This document shows, piece after piece, positions 9,825-19,134 of a stretch of 64,000 bases of DNA. The stretch lies in the NCBI RefSeq assembly GCF_900103735.1, contig NZ_FMXE01000003.1, positions 184,787 to 248,786 on the forward strand, written 5' to 3'. Both the position numbers and the translations under genes were made by a program. Source of the DNA: Algoriphagus alkaliphilus. GTDB lineage: Bacteria > Bacteroidota > Bacteroidia > Cytophagales > Cyclobacteriaceae. The notes under the pieces were generated by a model, which saw nothing but the letters and a program-made list of their open reading frames with translations, made no database searches and had not been told where the DNA came from. Each line of letters starts with the position of its first letter. The stretch's first letter is position 1.

Positions 9825-9832
9825 TAATTTTG
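9825..9832 (+). promoter_or_regulatory. Candidate -7 box (TAnnTTTG) for acyl-CoA dehydrogenase
   Basis: TAATTTTG matches the Bacteroidota -7 consensus exactly and lies 25 bases before the ATG. No good -33 TTTG was found at the usual spacing. Confidence 0.45.
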
Positions 9833-9857
9833 ATGCAACACATAAAAAAACCCAAAT

Positions 9858-11015
9858 ATGTTCGGATTATACAGATCACTTTTTAATGAGGAGCATGACC
9901 TCTTCCGTGAGAGTGTCAGAGCTTTTATTGCCAAAGAGGTTTCTCCTTTCAATGCAGAATGGGAGAATCAAAAGATGGTTTCCCGTGATGCTTGGCTGAA
10001 ACTTGGAGAAAATGGTTTTTTGGGGATTCAGGCCCCCGAAAATCTTGGAGGAATGAATATCAAAGATTTCAGATACAATGCGATTCTTATCGAAGAGTTG
10101 GGCTTGAGCGGTTGTTCCGGTCCTGCCATCGGTTTTCCGCTACACTCAGACATAGTTATGCCCTATATCTTGCATTATGCTACTGAGGAGGCGAAAATGA
10201 AATATGTTCCCAAAATGGTCAACGGGGAATATATTGGAGCCATTGCCATGACTGAACCAGGTGCAGGTTCCGATCTTCAGGGAATGCGAACTACCGCGAT
10301 TGATGCCGGAGATCATTACCTCGTCAATGGGTCCAAGACATTTATTACCAATGGGTGGCTTTCAGATGTTGTAGTAGTGGCAGTAAAAACTGATCCTGGC
10401 AAGGGTGCCAAAGGAATCAGTCTGTTGGTTCTTGATAAAGACATGCCGGGTTTTACCAAAGGGATTCCCTTTGAAAAAGTAGGGCTCCATGCCCAGGACA
10501 CCTGCGAGCTTTTCTTTGAAGATGTCAAAGTGCCGAAAGAAAATCTACTTGGGAAAGTAGGAGAGGGCTTCAAATACCTGATGACAGAACTTGCCCAAGA
10601 GCGATTGGTCGTATCTCTGGCAGCTGTTGCTTTGGGTGAATACATGCTACAGGCTACCATTGACTACGTGAAGGAGCGAAAAGCATTTGGGAAAAGTATT
10701 TCTGATTTTCAGAATACCCGATTCAAACTGGCCGAAATGACCGCGGCTTTGGAGCAAGGAAGAATTTACTGTGATTATTTGGTTTTGCTTCACAATGACG
10801 GAAAGCTTGACCCTGCGATGGCTTCAGCAGCAAAGTATAACATGACCGAACTTCAGTGTAAAGTAGCAGACGAATGTGTGCAGCTTCATGGAGGATACGG
10901 TTACATGTGGGAATATGGGGTAGCCCGGGCCTATGCAGATGCGCGGGTTCAGCGAATCTATGCAGGCACGAATGAAATTATGAAGGAACTGATCGCGCGG
11001 AAGATTCTGAAGTGA
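9858..11015 (+). CDS. Acyl-CoA dehydrogenase (long-chain/isovaleryl type)
   Basis: This 385-residue FAD enzyme catalyses alpha,beta-dehydrogenation of acyl-CoA in beta-oxidation and passes electrons to ETF. Family blocks are IAMTEPGAGSD (FAD-binding, about 129-139), a FITNG segment, ERKAFGKSISDFQ, and LHGGYGYMWEYGVARAYADAR near the C-terminus. At the position where medium-chain enzymes carry the catalytic Glu (YEGT), this protein has YAGTNEI with Ala. Instead Glu248 in AQERLVVS fits the alternative base position of the long-chain and isovaleryl enzymes, so it should be active but of that subgroup. It is followed 75 bases later by an acyl-CoA ligase on the same strand, making a compact fatty-acid activation and oxidation pair. 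Confidence 0.93.
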   Translation: MFGLYRSLFNEEHDLFRESVRAFIAKEVSPFNAEWENQKMVSRDAWLKLGENGFLGIQAPENLGGMNIKDFRYNAILIEELGLSGCSGPAIGFPLHSDIVMPYILHYATEEAKMKYVPKMVNGEYIGAIAMTEPGAGSDLQGMRTTAIDAGDHYLVNGSKTFITNGWLSDVVVVAVKTDPGKGAKGISLLVLDKDMPGFTKGIPFEKVGLHAQDTCELFFEDVKVPKENLLGKVGEGFKYLMTELAQERLVVSLAAVALGEYMLQATIDYVKERKAFGKSISDFQNTRFKLAEMTAALEQGRIYCDYLVLLHNDGKLDPAMASAAKYNMTELQCKVADECVQLHGGYGYMWEYGVARAYADARVQRIYAGTNEIMKELIARKILK

Positions 11016-11090
11016 AAAGAAATTTTTGGCTAAGCCCAAATAATTTAAGTAATTGTAGGACTTTGATAATCACCCAAAATAATCACCGAT

Positions 11091-12782
11091 ATGACCAACT
11101 TCCCATGGCATAAGCATTATCCGGCATCTGTAGATCAAGAAGTCAATTACGAGGCGTATTCCAGCATCGTAGATCTCTTTGATGAAAGCGTAAAAAAATT
11201 TGGGGGCTCCGTGGCTTTTGAATGTATGGGGAAAACCATGACTTTCGCTGAATTAGATGCGCTCAGTATTCAATTTGCCAATTACCTCACGCATGTATTG
11301 AAATTGGAAAAGGGATCACGTGTTGCAATCCAGATGCCCAATATCCTTCAATACCCTGTCGCGATGTTTGGAGCTTTGCGTGCAGGAATGGTCGTGGTCA
11401 ACACCAATCCGCTTTACACGCCTTCTGAGATGAAGCATCAGTTTAATGATTCCGGTGCAGATGTGATTGTCATAGTGGAGAATTTTGCTTCAAATCTTGA
11501 GAAAATCCGATCTGAAATTCAGGTTAAGCACATCATCACCACAGAATTGGGCGATTTGCTGGGAGTCCTGAAAGGCTTTATTGTCAATGTGGTGGTGAAG
11601 CATTTGAAAAAAATGGTTCCCGCATTCTCTCTTCCGGGTTCCGTTTCTTTTAAATCGACCTTGTCCAAAGGAGCTTCGTTTTCCTTTAAGCCCGCTAAAA
11701 TGAGCCTATCAGATCCGGCCTTCCTTCAATACACCGGTGGGACTACAGGCGTATCCAAAGGTGCGGAGCTGACCCATGGAAATATCGTTGCCAACATGCA
11801 GCAGATTTCAGCCTGGATGAAGCCAAAGTTGAAAGAAAGTGAAGAGATCGTCATCACGGCATTGCCGCTTTATCACATTTTTGCGCTGACGGTTAATTGC
11901 CTGGCAATGCTAAAAATAGGAGCTCATAACGTACTGATTACCAATCCAAGAGATATGAAGGCCTTTATTGGTGATTTAGCCAAAAAGAAATTCACCGTAA
12001 TGACTGGAGTCAATACCTTATTCAATGGATTGCTCAATCAGGAAGCCTTTAAGGCACTTGATTTTTCAGCTTTGAAAATAGCAGTAGGAGGTGGTATGGC
12101 TGTGCAAAAAGTAACCGCTGAAAAATGGAAAGCAGTCACCGGAGTTCCATTGGCTGAAGGGTACGGATTGACAGAAACTTCCCCCGTCGCTTCATGCAAT
12201 CCTATCGATGGTACAGAGCGGATCGGGACGATCGGTGTTCCGCTGCCAAACACAGAAATAATGATTGCTGATGACGCAGGAATTCCGCTTCCGATAGGAG
12301 AGCGGGGAGAAATATACATCAAAGGTCCGCAGGTGATGAAGGGGTATTGGAATAGACCCGAGGAAACCGCCAATGTCATGCAGGGAGATTGGTTTAAGTC
12401 GGGTGACATCGGAGTGATGGATGAAGATGGATTTGTGAAAATCGTGGACCGCAAAAAAGAGATGATCTTGGTATCCGGCTTCAATGTCTATCCCAACGAA
12501 GTAGAAGACGCAGTCGCATCCTGTCCGGGAGTGCTCGAGGTCGGAGTCATCGGGATGCCGGATCCGAAATCCACAGAAAAAGTTGTGGCTTATGTGGTTA
12601 AAAAGGAGGATGCTGTTTCCGCAGAAAAAATTATTCAACATTGCAAAAACTCACTCACCAATTACAAAGTGCCCAAAGAAGTCTACTTCACCGATGAACT
12701 TCCCAAATCAAATGTGGGTAAAATCCTCCGGCGAAAAATCAAGGAAGCGCACATGGAAAAAATGGGAATAAAGCCTGAATAG
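11091..12782 (+). CDS. fadD: Long-chain fatty-acid-CoA ligase (AMP-forming)
   Basis: This 563-residue adenylate-forming enzyme activates fatty acids with ATP and CoA. Motifs in order are the P-loop YTGGTTGVSKGAELTH (about residues 214-229), ALPLYHIFAL, the GYGLTETSPV adenine-binding block (about 358), the WFKSGDIG motif with its Asp, the FACS signature region VDRKKEMILVSGFNVYPNEVE split around residues 454-475, and the C-terminal catalytic Lys in KSNVGKILRR. Length and motif order match FadD. It follows the acyl-CoA dehydrogenase and ends before a strong terminator. No regulator-binding site could be assigned. Confidence 0.94.
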   Translation: MTNFPWHKHYPASVDQEVNYEAYSSIVDLFDESVKKFGGSVAFECMGKTMTFAELDALSIQFANYLTHVLKLEKGSRVAIQMPNILQYPVAMFGALRAGMVVVNTNPLYTPSEMKHQFNDSGADVIVIVENFASNLEKIRSEIQVKHIITTELGDLLGVLKGFIVNVVVKHLKKMVPAFSLPGSVSFKSTLSKGASFSFKPAKMSLSDPAFLQYTGGTTGVSKGAELTHGNIVANMQQISAWMKPKLKESEEIVITALPLYHIFALTVNCLAMLKIGAHNVLITNPRDMKAFIGDLAKKKFTVMTGVNTLFNGLLNQEAFKALDFSALKIAVGGGMAVQKVTAEKWKAVTGVPLAEGYGLTETSPVASCNPIDGTERIGTIGVPLPNTEIMIADDAGIPLPIGERGEIYIKGPQVMKGYWNRPEETANVMQGDWFKSGDIGVMDEDGFVKIVDRKKEMILVSGFNVYPNEVEDAVASCPGVLEVGVIGMPDPKSTEKVVAYVVKKEDAVSAEKIIQHCKNSLTNYKVPKEVYFTDELPKSNVGKILRRKIKEAHMEKMGIKPE

Positions 12783-12813
12783 CATATTTAAAGACAAAAA
12801 ATCATAATGCTCA

Positions 12814-12845
12814 AAAAACCGCAAATCGCGGTTTTTTTTGTTTTT
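12814..12845 (+). terminator. Rho-independent terminator after fadD
   Basis: A stem of aaaaaccgc / gcggttttt is followed by a long T-run. It lies about 30 bases after the ligase stop. Confidence 0.9.
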
Positions 12846-12929
12846 TTGCATCCTGATTTTCATTCCATCTCTCATCGCTTTGATGCGGATCAAAGTAAAT
12901 CTTCCATGCAGCCACGGCGGACAAGTTCT

Positions 12930-13018
12930 TCTAATCTTTCAATTTTCCAATTAAGAAATCTCCAACTATTTCAATTTTCCAATTTTCCAATCATCCCATC
13001 TTCTAATTTTTCAATCCA
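12930..13018 (+). repeat. Low-complexity tandem TTTCAATTTTCCAAT-type repeat
   Basis: The stretch is made of irregular tandem units of ctttcaattttccaa and variants, and runs up to the MATE start codon. The same unit family recurs in reverse orientation at 44857-44940, before another gene cluster. It is non-coding. Confidence 0.65.
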
Positions 13019-14398
13019 ATGACCTGGCAACTCATCAAAGAAGCAATTCTCGGAAAGGAACAGGATTTTACCAGTCTTCCATTGAAGACGGCAATCTTTG
13101 TTTTGGCGATTCCCATGATCTTGGAGATGATGATGGAGTCAGCCTTTGCGGTGGTCGATATTTTCTTTGTCGCTAAACTGGGCGAGCATGCCATCGCCAC
13201 GGTTGGCCTGACCGAATCCGTCATCGTATTGACTTATGCGATCGGCTTCGGAATCAGTATGGCTGGCACAGCATTGATTGCAAGACGTTTTGGAGAAAAA
13301 GAGTACTAAGAGGCAGGTACAGCTACATTCCAACTCTTGATTGTTGGATTGATCATTTCAATATTTCTAGGAGTAGGAGGATGGTTTTTTGCCGAAGACT
13401 TGCTTCGGGTGATGGGTGCCGAAGAAGCCGTCGTGAAGTCGGGTACCAACTATGCGAGAATTGTTTTTGCTGGAAATACAGCGATCATGATGCTTTTCTT
13501 GATCAATGGAGCTTTCCGCGGAGCGGGTCAGGCACATTTGGCTATGCGATCACTTTGGATAGCCAATGGACTTAATATTATTCTTGATCCACTATTGATT
13601 TTCGGAATTGGGTCTTGGGCTGGCTTTGGATTGGATGGAGCTGCTATTGCCACTACGTTTGGAAGAAGTATAGGCGTAGTTTATCAATTTTATCACCTAT
13701 TTAATGGTAAGCATAAGCTGAAAATCCTAGGTCGAAATCTCTTGGTAAGGTGGGAAACTATAAAGAAGATCATTGACCTTTCCCTTGGAGGAATGGGGCA
13801 ATTCCTGATAGATTCGATTTCATGGGTCGCATTAACCCGAATGAATGCAGAGTTTGGTTCAGCAGCTTTGGCTGGGTATACGATTGCTTTTCGGGTGTTG
13901 ATTTTCACGATTTTACCGGCCTGGGGACTATCCGGTGCTGCGGCTACTTTGGTTGGACAAAATTTGGGAGCAAAAGAGGTCGATCGTGCCGAAAAAGCCG
14001 TTTGGCTGACCACGCGCTACAATGTGATTTTCATGGCTTCGGTGACCGGTATTTATCTACTATTCAGTCAGCAGCTTGCAGGGTTTTTCACGGATATCCC
14101 AGAGGTACAAGAGATCGCTGCGCAGGGACTTTGGGTAATATCGATTGGTTATGTGTTTTTTGCGGTTGGGATGGTCCTCACTCAGGCATTTAATGGGGCA
14201 GGTGATACCAAAACTCCGGCTTGGATCAATACCGGTGTCCTCCTAGCCATGGAAGTTCCCTTGGCCTACTTTCTTGCATTTCCGATGGGCTTGAAGTATC
14301 TCGGGATATTTATTGCCATTGCTTTTTGCCATTCCTTTCATGCTTTAGTTTCGCTTTATTTCTTTAAGAAAGGAAAGTGGAAGACCAAGATGGTTTGA
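13019..14398 (+). pseudogene. MATE-family multidrug exporter interrupted by an in-frame stop
   Basis: Read in one frame, the locus encodes about 458 residues, the normal MATE length with roughly 12 membrane segments. A TAA at 13307-13309 breaks it after residue 96 (ARRFGEKEY*EAGTATFQ). The frame continues perfectly on the far side, including family-like features such as FLINGAFRGAGQ, GAAIATTFGR, LSGAAATLVGQNLGAKE and AFNGAGDTKTP. The stop falls in the first cytoplasmic loop after helix 2. It is therefore a single nonsense change rather than a frameshift, or a base-call error. Restart at the TTG at 13337 would give a protein lacking the first two or three helices, unlikely to work. The family exports cationic drugs in exchange for Na+ or H+. 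Confidence 0.85.
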
Positions 14399-14415
14399 TT
14401 ATGAATTAAGATATA

Positions 14416-14533
14416 TGATTATACGCTATTCTGCCAGTAAGCAAATTTAATAACTCTTTTGGGCCGGATGTCATGACATTCCATCACAAGTTGCTTTAAT
14501 TCAGCACCATTTGGAGTTACTGGTAAAGAAGTA
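14416..14533 (+). repeat. Probable decayed copy of the palindromic repeat (copy F)
   Basis: The left end tgattatacgctattctgcc closely matches the left termini at 16098 and 28035. The right end gttactggtaaagaag resembles their right termini. The middle has lost similarity. It lies in the 333-bp gap between the MATE locus and the TSUP gene; a 62-codon reverse-strand frame over it is probably spurious. Confidence 0.4.
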
Positions 14534-14692
14534 CTTTTTTCCATAGAGGATTGATAGATTTCGTAGAATATTGGTTTAAACCCGCTTATTTTTTTGAAAT
14601 AATTCACTATTCTTTTAAGGTTGGATAGATAGTTCTGTCAATATTTAATTTATTTATTCCTATAAAAATGGTAGGAAATATAGATTAAGTTT

Positions 14693-14700
14693 TACTTTTG
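14693..14700 (+). promoter_or_regulatory. Candidate -7 box for the TSUP permease gene
   Basis: TACTTTTG fits TAnnTTTG and is followed by gg. It lies 31 bases before the ATG. No clear -33 element was seen. Confidence 0.45.
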
Positions 14701-14731
14701 GGGCATATTCGCTTATCAACCTATAAAATCC

Positions 14732-15607
14732 ATGCAGAAACTTATTCTAAGGCTCAAGACTGAACCTTTTTGGACCATGTTCTTTGCCTTTGCCGCTATG
14801 ATTTTTTTCCTGATGGTCACACAGACACTCACCCAGTCAATCAAAAGCTGGGAATTGGATACTGAAATGTTCCTTTGGTTTTTGCTTGTGGGGTTTGTAG
14901 CTCAGAGTATTGACGGAGCACTTGGAATGGCCTATGGGGTAAGTTGCAATTCGATTCTTTTGGGAATTGGGATTCCTCCCGCTTCAGCCTCAGCGTGGGT
15001 ACATTTTGCACAGGTTTTTACAAGTTTGGCCTCTGGGATCTCCCACTGGAAAATGGGAAATGTGGATTGGAAACTTGCCAAGAAACTCTTGATTCCAGGA
15101 GTTATTGGATCGATGATTGGCGCATTTCTATTGTCCAATGTCGATGGAGACATGGTTAAGCCAGTTATTGCCGTTTACCTGTTGGTGATGGGTGTTGTGA
15201 TCTTGAGAAAAGCCAGAAAAAGCCACCATGCAACCAAATTCAATCGTGAAAGTAGAAGCCTTCCGGTTTTGGCTACCACAGGCGGTTTTGCAGATGCAAT
15301 CGGTGGGGGAGGTTGGGGCCCAATTGTAAACAGTACCCTACTGAGCAAGGGGAAAATTGCCCGTTATGCAATAGGGACAGGTAATTTTGTGGAGTTTTTT
15401 GTGTCCTTGGCCAGTGCATCCACTTTTTTGTTTTTTGTGAAAGAGCTTAGCCTCGCTCCGGTTCTGGGTTTGATTTTGGGTGGGATCATTGCTGCTCCTT
15501 TTGCAGCTTATATATGTAAACTAATCAAGCCAAAGTACTTAATGGTTGCCGTAGGGATTTTGATTATTATTCTGAGTATTCGGACATTTTATTTGGCGAT
15601 TTTTTGA
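14732..15607 (+). CDS. TSUP (TauE/SafE) family permease
   Basis: This 291-residue inner-membrane protein has about eight hydrophobic segments. The family signature is in the first TSUP repeat (GFVAQSIDGALGMAYG, about residues 54-69, then a GIPPASASAWVH loop). The second repeat has GGFADAIGGGGWGPI (about 188-202). TSUP proteins move sulfur-containing anions such as sulfite, thiosulfate or sulfoacetate. The substrate cannot be set from sequence, but the area also holds a chromate/sulfate-type ChrA and a YeiH-type permease, so an oxyanion is plausible. It is convergent with the small OMP gene at 15648-16034. Confidence 0.88.
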   Translation: MQKLILRLKTEPFWTMFFAFAAMIFFLMVTQTLTQSIKSWELDTEMFLWFLLVGFVAQSIDGALGMAYGVSCNSILLGIGIPPASASAWVHFAQVFTSLASGISHWKMGNVDWKLAKKLLIPGVIGSMIGAFLLSNVDGDMVKPVIAVYLLVMGVVILRKARKSHHATKFNRESRSLPVLATTGGFADAIGGGGWGPIVNSTLLSKGKIARYAIGTGNFVEFFVSLASASTFLFFVKELSLAPVLGLILGGIIAAPFAAYICKLIKPKYLMVAVGILIIILSIRTFYLAIF

Positions 15608-15647
15608 CAGGATTTTAATCCTTAAACTCAATATTTTTTGAACTGAC

Positions 15648-16034
15648 TCAGTTGGTTTTACGATGAAATTTGTAGCCAATCCCAATTGATCCTATCCACT
15701 CATCCGCTGTATCGCGATGGAAAAAAGGGGCGATCAGTACAAGGTTTTTGTAATCAATACGAGGTGACACGCCAAGTCTAGCTCCAAGTTTACCGTCGAG
15801 AGAATACAGTGAAGGTAAAGCACCAACTCCAATTTTTAGATCTTTGGTAAGCGTAAGAAACAATGCTGGACCACCAACATTAACTGAATAAAAGTTTTTT
15901 CCAAAGGATACACCAAGCATACCTTCCAGACCGACCTGCCATTTTCCATTTTCATTGGAAGCCGTTTCCTGAGCAAATGAGGATTGAAAAAAACAAACGG
16001 CAAACAGCAATACTAAGATCTTTCGAAATTTCAT
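15648..16034 (-). CDS. Small secreted barrel-like protein, paralogue of the 20061 gene
   Basis: This 128-residue protein has an SPI signal (ending SSFAQ). The mature region is clearly homologous to the protein at 20061-20438. Shared blocks are KVGLEGMLG/QVGLEGMLG, NxxSVNxGGP, KxGVGAxPSxY, GARLGVxPRxD, KNxVLxxxFFH and the C-terminal GSIGIGYKFH. The strand-rich, Gly/aromatic C-terminus suggests an outer-membrane beta-barrel or barrel-derived fold. No named family is recognised. This copy faces a TSUP permease, while the other sits between a regulator and ChrA. Confidence 0.8.
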   Translation of the reverse strand: MKFRKILVLLFAVCFFQSSFAQETASNENGKWQVGLEGMLGVSFGKNFYSVNVGGPALFLTLTKDLKIGVGALPSLYSLDGKLGARLGVSPRIDYKNLVLIAPFFHRDTADEWIGSIGIGYKFHRKTN

Positions 16035-16097
16035 TTTTTTACTGGTTTAAGTTTTGTCTTATTTCCAAAAAAAGGAAAAATTTAAGAAATCTGATTA

Positions 16098-16243
16098 TGA
16101 TTATCCGCAATTCTACCAGTTTGCTAAAATTGAAATTGCAAAAAGCGGATAATCGTCGACAGACGACCGTCCACAGTCCACAGCTCGTCTCATCGGACTT
16201 CTTCCTTATTTCCTATGGCTACTGGTAAGAAAGCGGATATACA
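16098..16243 (+). repeat. Palindromic MITE-like intergenic repeat, copy B
   Basis: The element begins tgattatccgc (part of gattatgattatccgc) and ends actggtaagaaagcggatat plus aca. Terminal inverted repeats are about 24 bp. An inner gcggataatc repeats the inverted left end, so the left half is itself a hairpin. The core holds cgaccgtccacagtccacag. The 11-mer agaaatctgat occurs on both flanks (near 16085 and 16242) and may be a target-site duplication. It fills most of the 372-bp gap at 16035-16406, where I see no gene. Confidence 0.85.
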
Positions 16244-16349
16244 GAAATCTGATAATCATAATCCTGAAGTTTTGCGGAAGAGGTTGATTATGATCTCTTC
16301 ATAATGAAAAGACTATGGTAAATGATTTCAGAAAATTTTTTGAAAGGGG

Positions 16350-16379
16350 AAAAAACCGAACTAAATACAGTCCGGCTTT
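16350..16379 (-). terminator. Terminator after the TonB receptor gene
   Basis: On the minus strand, aaagccggact pairs with agttcggtttt (two G-T pairs) and a T-run follows. It lies 28 bases past the receptor stop. Confidence 0.65.
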
Positions 16380-16406
16380 CAATTAACAATAAGCCCATTT
16401 TTATTT

Positions 16407-18959
16407 TTAAAATGCATATTTTAAAGTAAGTCCATAAGTCGCCGGATCACCCAAAACGGCGGCATAGTGGCCGGCATTACCGGCGGCTGGCAAAAGCTGC
16501 TCATAATAGTCTTTGTTCAATAAATTTCTGGCCCAGATGAAAGCCGAAAACCCCTCTTTCACTCGAAATCCTGTCCTTGCATTGACCAATGCATAACCAT
16601 CTACATTTAGAAACTGAGAAGGAGAGGGGCTGGATGAAAATTCAGACCTGAAGAACACATCTGAACCAATGAAGAAATTACCGGATTTACCGAAGAATTG
16701 GGCTGATTTTGAATATTCCCCACCAAAGGAACCTGCCCATTTGGATACACCGGGAAGTCTTCCTCCCGAGATATCCTTGAATGCAAATTCTCCGCCGGTC
16801 TCTTCCAGAGGAACCGGTGCATTTGTGAAGGAAACATAAATAGCATCTGTGTAGGCTAGGGCCGCATTCAATGAGAATGTAGGGCTGATTCGCACGCTTC
16901 CATCCAACTCTACGCCGAGTACCCGAACTTCCTCGGCGTTGGCCAAGTAGCCACGGTTGACACCAACCTCAGCAGTCTGCACGAGGGTCTGATAATCCTC
17001 GATGTTGGTGTTATGGAAAACCAGATTTAACGTAGATCCCTTAGTTGGTGAGGTTTTTAAGCCAAATTCATAATGTTTTACAAATTCCGGTTTTACTTCG
17101 GCTAATTCCAGCAATGGTTGGCCTGCGGCAGTAGGTAATCCTCCCAAGTTGATCCCTACAGGCTTGTAGCTGGTGGAGAAGGTTCCGAAGGCATTGATTT
17201 TGGTATTGAACTGATAAGCCAAAGTGCCCTGGCCCGACCAGTTTTGATCTTCCACATTGGCAACAAAACTCTGTGGGGAATAAACTGAACGCTTGATCGC
17301 TAATAAAGCAGGATCAGTTGTTTCCAAGCCACCGTAAGTTACCCGATTGAAATCGACATCTTTTTTGTCATAGTTGAATCGGATTCCAGGCAGGAAATGG
17401 AGTTTCTCGGTGATCGCCCAATCCAATTGGCCAAAAACTGCCGAACTTACAGACTCCAACGTAGAAGTGGTCCGTATTCCATATCCTTCAAGTAGCCCGG
17501 GAGTAGCCCATAGTGCACTGGTGGTGCTTTGGGAAAATCGGTATTGAGCACTTCCTGATTCTTCGGTATGGTAAGGGGAGGTTTTGAGATTTTGACTCAG
17601 GTAGAATACTCCAAAAACCCCGCTGAGCTTTTTGGAAAAATCTCCAGCGTATCGGATTTCCTGCGAAAACTGATCATGGCGCGAGGGTGCCTGCGAAAGT
17701 GTCAGTACGGGTAATCCTGTAAAATCCCGATCATTGGACGGACCCCAATTCCAATATCTCCAAGCAGTAGTGGAAGTCAAGGTTCCTTCTCCCAATTGAA
17801 TATCCGCGTTCAATGAAATTCCTCCCAAATCGTTGTTTGATCTCCAAGGTGTGTCGTGATCGACTTTTCGGTCAAATGCATTTCTTGTTGGTAAATCGTA
17901 GTTCAAATCAGCTATAATTTGCTCAAAGCGTCGGTAAGGAGCACGCTTGGTTTCAACCACACCAGCCACTACTTGGGCATAGCCATCAGGACGCTGGGAA
18001 GTAACATCCCCTGCAAGGATAATTTCAACTTTGCTGTTAGGATTGTAAAGTAATTGTCCTCTGAATCCAAGATTGTTCATGTCATTTATGAATTTCCCGG
18101 TGCGAACATTTTCAATAGTACCATTTCGCTGAGTTCCCGAGAATGAAGCTCTTGCGGCTAGTTTCTTGGATAAAGGATCTGTCACAGATGCTCTAGCCTG
18201 AACAAATCCAAAATTACCATAGCTCAATTCTACAGTTCCTCCAGTAGTATAGCTTGGAAGACGAGTAGAGATATTGAATGCACCAGCAGTGGTATTTTTT
18301 CCAAAAAGTGTTCCCTGAGGGCCACGCAAAACCTCTATTTGTTCGATATCGATGAAATCCATCGCAGTCACCGCCGGTCTGGCATAATATACACCATCCA
18401 CATAAAAACCGACCCCGGGATCAATCCCATCATTGGTCAAGCCAAAGGTTGAACCCAATCCGCGGATATTCAGCGTGGTATTTCGTGGATTGGAGGAGTA
18501 GAGCTGTACCGTGGGTACCAGTTCCTTGACCCGATTGACGTTGAAGGATCCCGATTCCTCGATTTTGGGCCCGCCAATTACGGAAATTGGGATTGGCACT
18601 TTTTGGATTTCTTCAGATCTTCTTCGTGCAGTGATCAGGACTTCTTCCAATTCCAGATCATCGACCAATTGGATCACTAGTGATTCTGATGGTGCCGATG
18701 CCAGGTTGAGACTATATTCCTTGAACCCCACAAAATTGACTTGAAGTCTTGCGGGATATGAGCCCGGCGATTGGAGTGAGAATTCTCCATTTTCGTCGGT
18801 CAATGCATATATATTGGTTCCTTTGATCAAAACAGTGGAACCAATAAGCGGTTGACCCGTCGCATCATTTACTTGCCCTTTTATTTCGGTTTGGGCTATG
18901 GCGAGGCTAAACAATGCAAAACTCGCAAGGAAACTGAGTAGCGTTTTCTTCATAAACAT
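16407..18959 (-). CDS. TonB-dependent receptor with N-terminal carboxypeptidase-regulatory domain
   Basis: This 850-residue outer-membrane receptor has a signal peptide (ending LAIAQ, residues 1-22) and a CarboxypepD_reg-like domain (about 25-110; EIKGQVNDATGQPLIGS). The plug follows (about 120-235; TARRRSEEIQKVPIPISVIGG, then IEVLRGPQGTLFGKNTTAG). A 22-strand barrel ends in the terminal aromatic motif LTLKYAF. The plug resembles the siderophore/vitamin-type receptors more than SusC, and no SusD partner lies nearby. It is divergently transcribed from the ChrB-like gene across a 175-bp promoter region with a good -7 box. The ligand is unknown, with a metal chelate or oxyanion-related compound as a guess from context. 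Confidence 0.93.
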   Translation of the reverse strand: MFMKKTLLSFLASFALFSLAIAQTEIKGQVNDATGQPLIGSTVLIKGTNIYALTDENGEFSLQSPGSYPARLQVNFVGFKEYSLNLASAPSESLVIQLVDDLELEEVLITARRRSEEIQKVPIPISVIGGPKIEESGSFNVNRVKELVPTVQLYSSNPRNTTLNIRGLGSTFGLTNDGIDPGVGFYVDGVYYARPAVTAMDFIDIEQIEVLRGPQGTLFGKNTTAGAFNISTRLPSYTTGGTVELSYGNFGFVQARASVTDPLSKKLAARASFSGTQRNGTIENVRTGKFINDMNNLGFRGQLLYNPNSKVEIILAGDVTSQRPDGYAQVVAGVVETKRAPYRRFEQIIADLNYDLPTRNAFDRKVDHDTPWRSNNDLGGISLNADIQLGEGTLTSTTAWRYWNWGPSNDRDFTGLPVLTLSQAPSRHDQFSQEIRYAGDFSKKLSGVFGVFYLSQNLKTSPYHTEESGSAQYRFSQSTTSALWATPGLLEGYGIRTTSTLESVSSAVFGQLDWAITEKLHFLPGIRFNYDKKDVDFNRVTYGGLETTDPALLAIKRSVYSPQSFVANVEDQNWSGQGTLAYQFNTKINAFGTFSTSYKPVGINLGGLPTAAGQPLLELAEVKPEFVKHYEFGLKTSPTKGSTLNLVFHNTNIEDYQTLVQTAEVGVNRGYLANAEEVRVLGVELDGSVRISPTFSLNAALAYTDAIYVSFTNAPVPLEETGGEFAFKDISGGRLPGVSKWAGSFGGEYSKSAQFFGKSGNFFIGSDVFFRSEFSSSPSPSQFLNVDGYALVNARTGFRVKEGFSAFIWARNLLNKDYYEQLLPAAGNAGHYAAVLGDPATYGLTLKYAF

Positions 18960-19026
18960 TTTTATAGGTCTGAGTTGTAATCTCTGTTAAATCTATAATC
19001 CCTATCAGTTTGGTAGGAATTATCGG

Positions 19027-19034
19027 CAAATATA
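19027..19034 (-). promoter_or_regulatory. Candidate -7 box for the TonB receptor gene
   Basis: The minus strand reads TATATTTGCC, an exact TAnnTTTG match with the usual C after it. It lies about 70 bases upstream of the receptor ATG, giving a leader of roughly 60 bases. Confidence 0.5.
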
Positions 19035-19134
19035 TATTTCATTTGGATATCTAAATGATTTTTTAATTTTTTTTTTCAAGAAGTTTAAAAAAAGGAATAT
19101 TTGAGGGGTTTATATTTTGAATGTTATCAAAAAA

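Noticed and set aside
9858..11015. Possible catalytically dead acyl-CoA dehydrogenase (Ala in YAGT in place of Glu)
   Set aside because: Glu248 in QERL matches the alternative catalytic base of long-chain and isovaleryl enzymes, so activity is expected.
13307..13309. Stop-codon reassignment or readthrough to explain in-frame TAA codons in the MATE and higB genes
   Set aside because: TAA ends several intact genes in the window (for example the kinase at 577-579), so nonsense mutation or base error is simpler.
14419..14607. Minus-strand 62-codon frame
   Set aside because: It lies largely over a decayed copy of the palindromic repeat and resembles no family.
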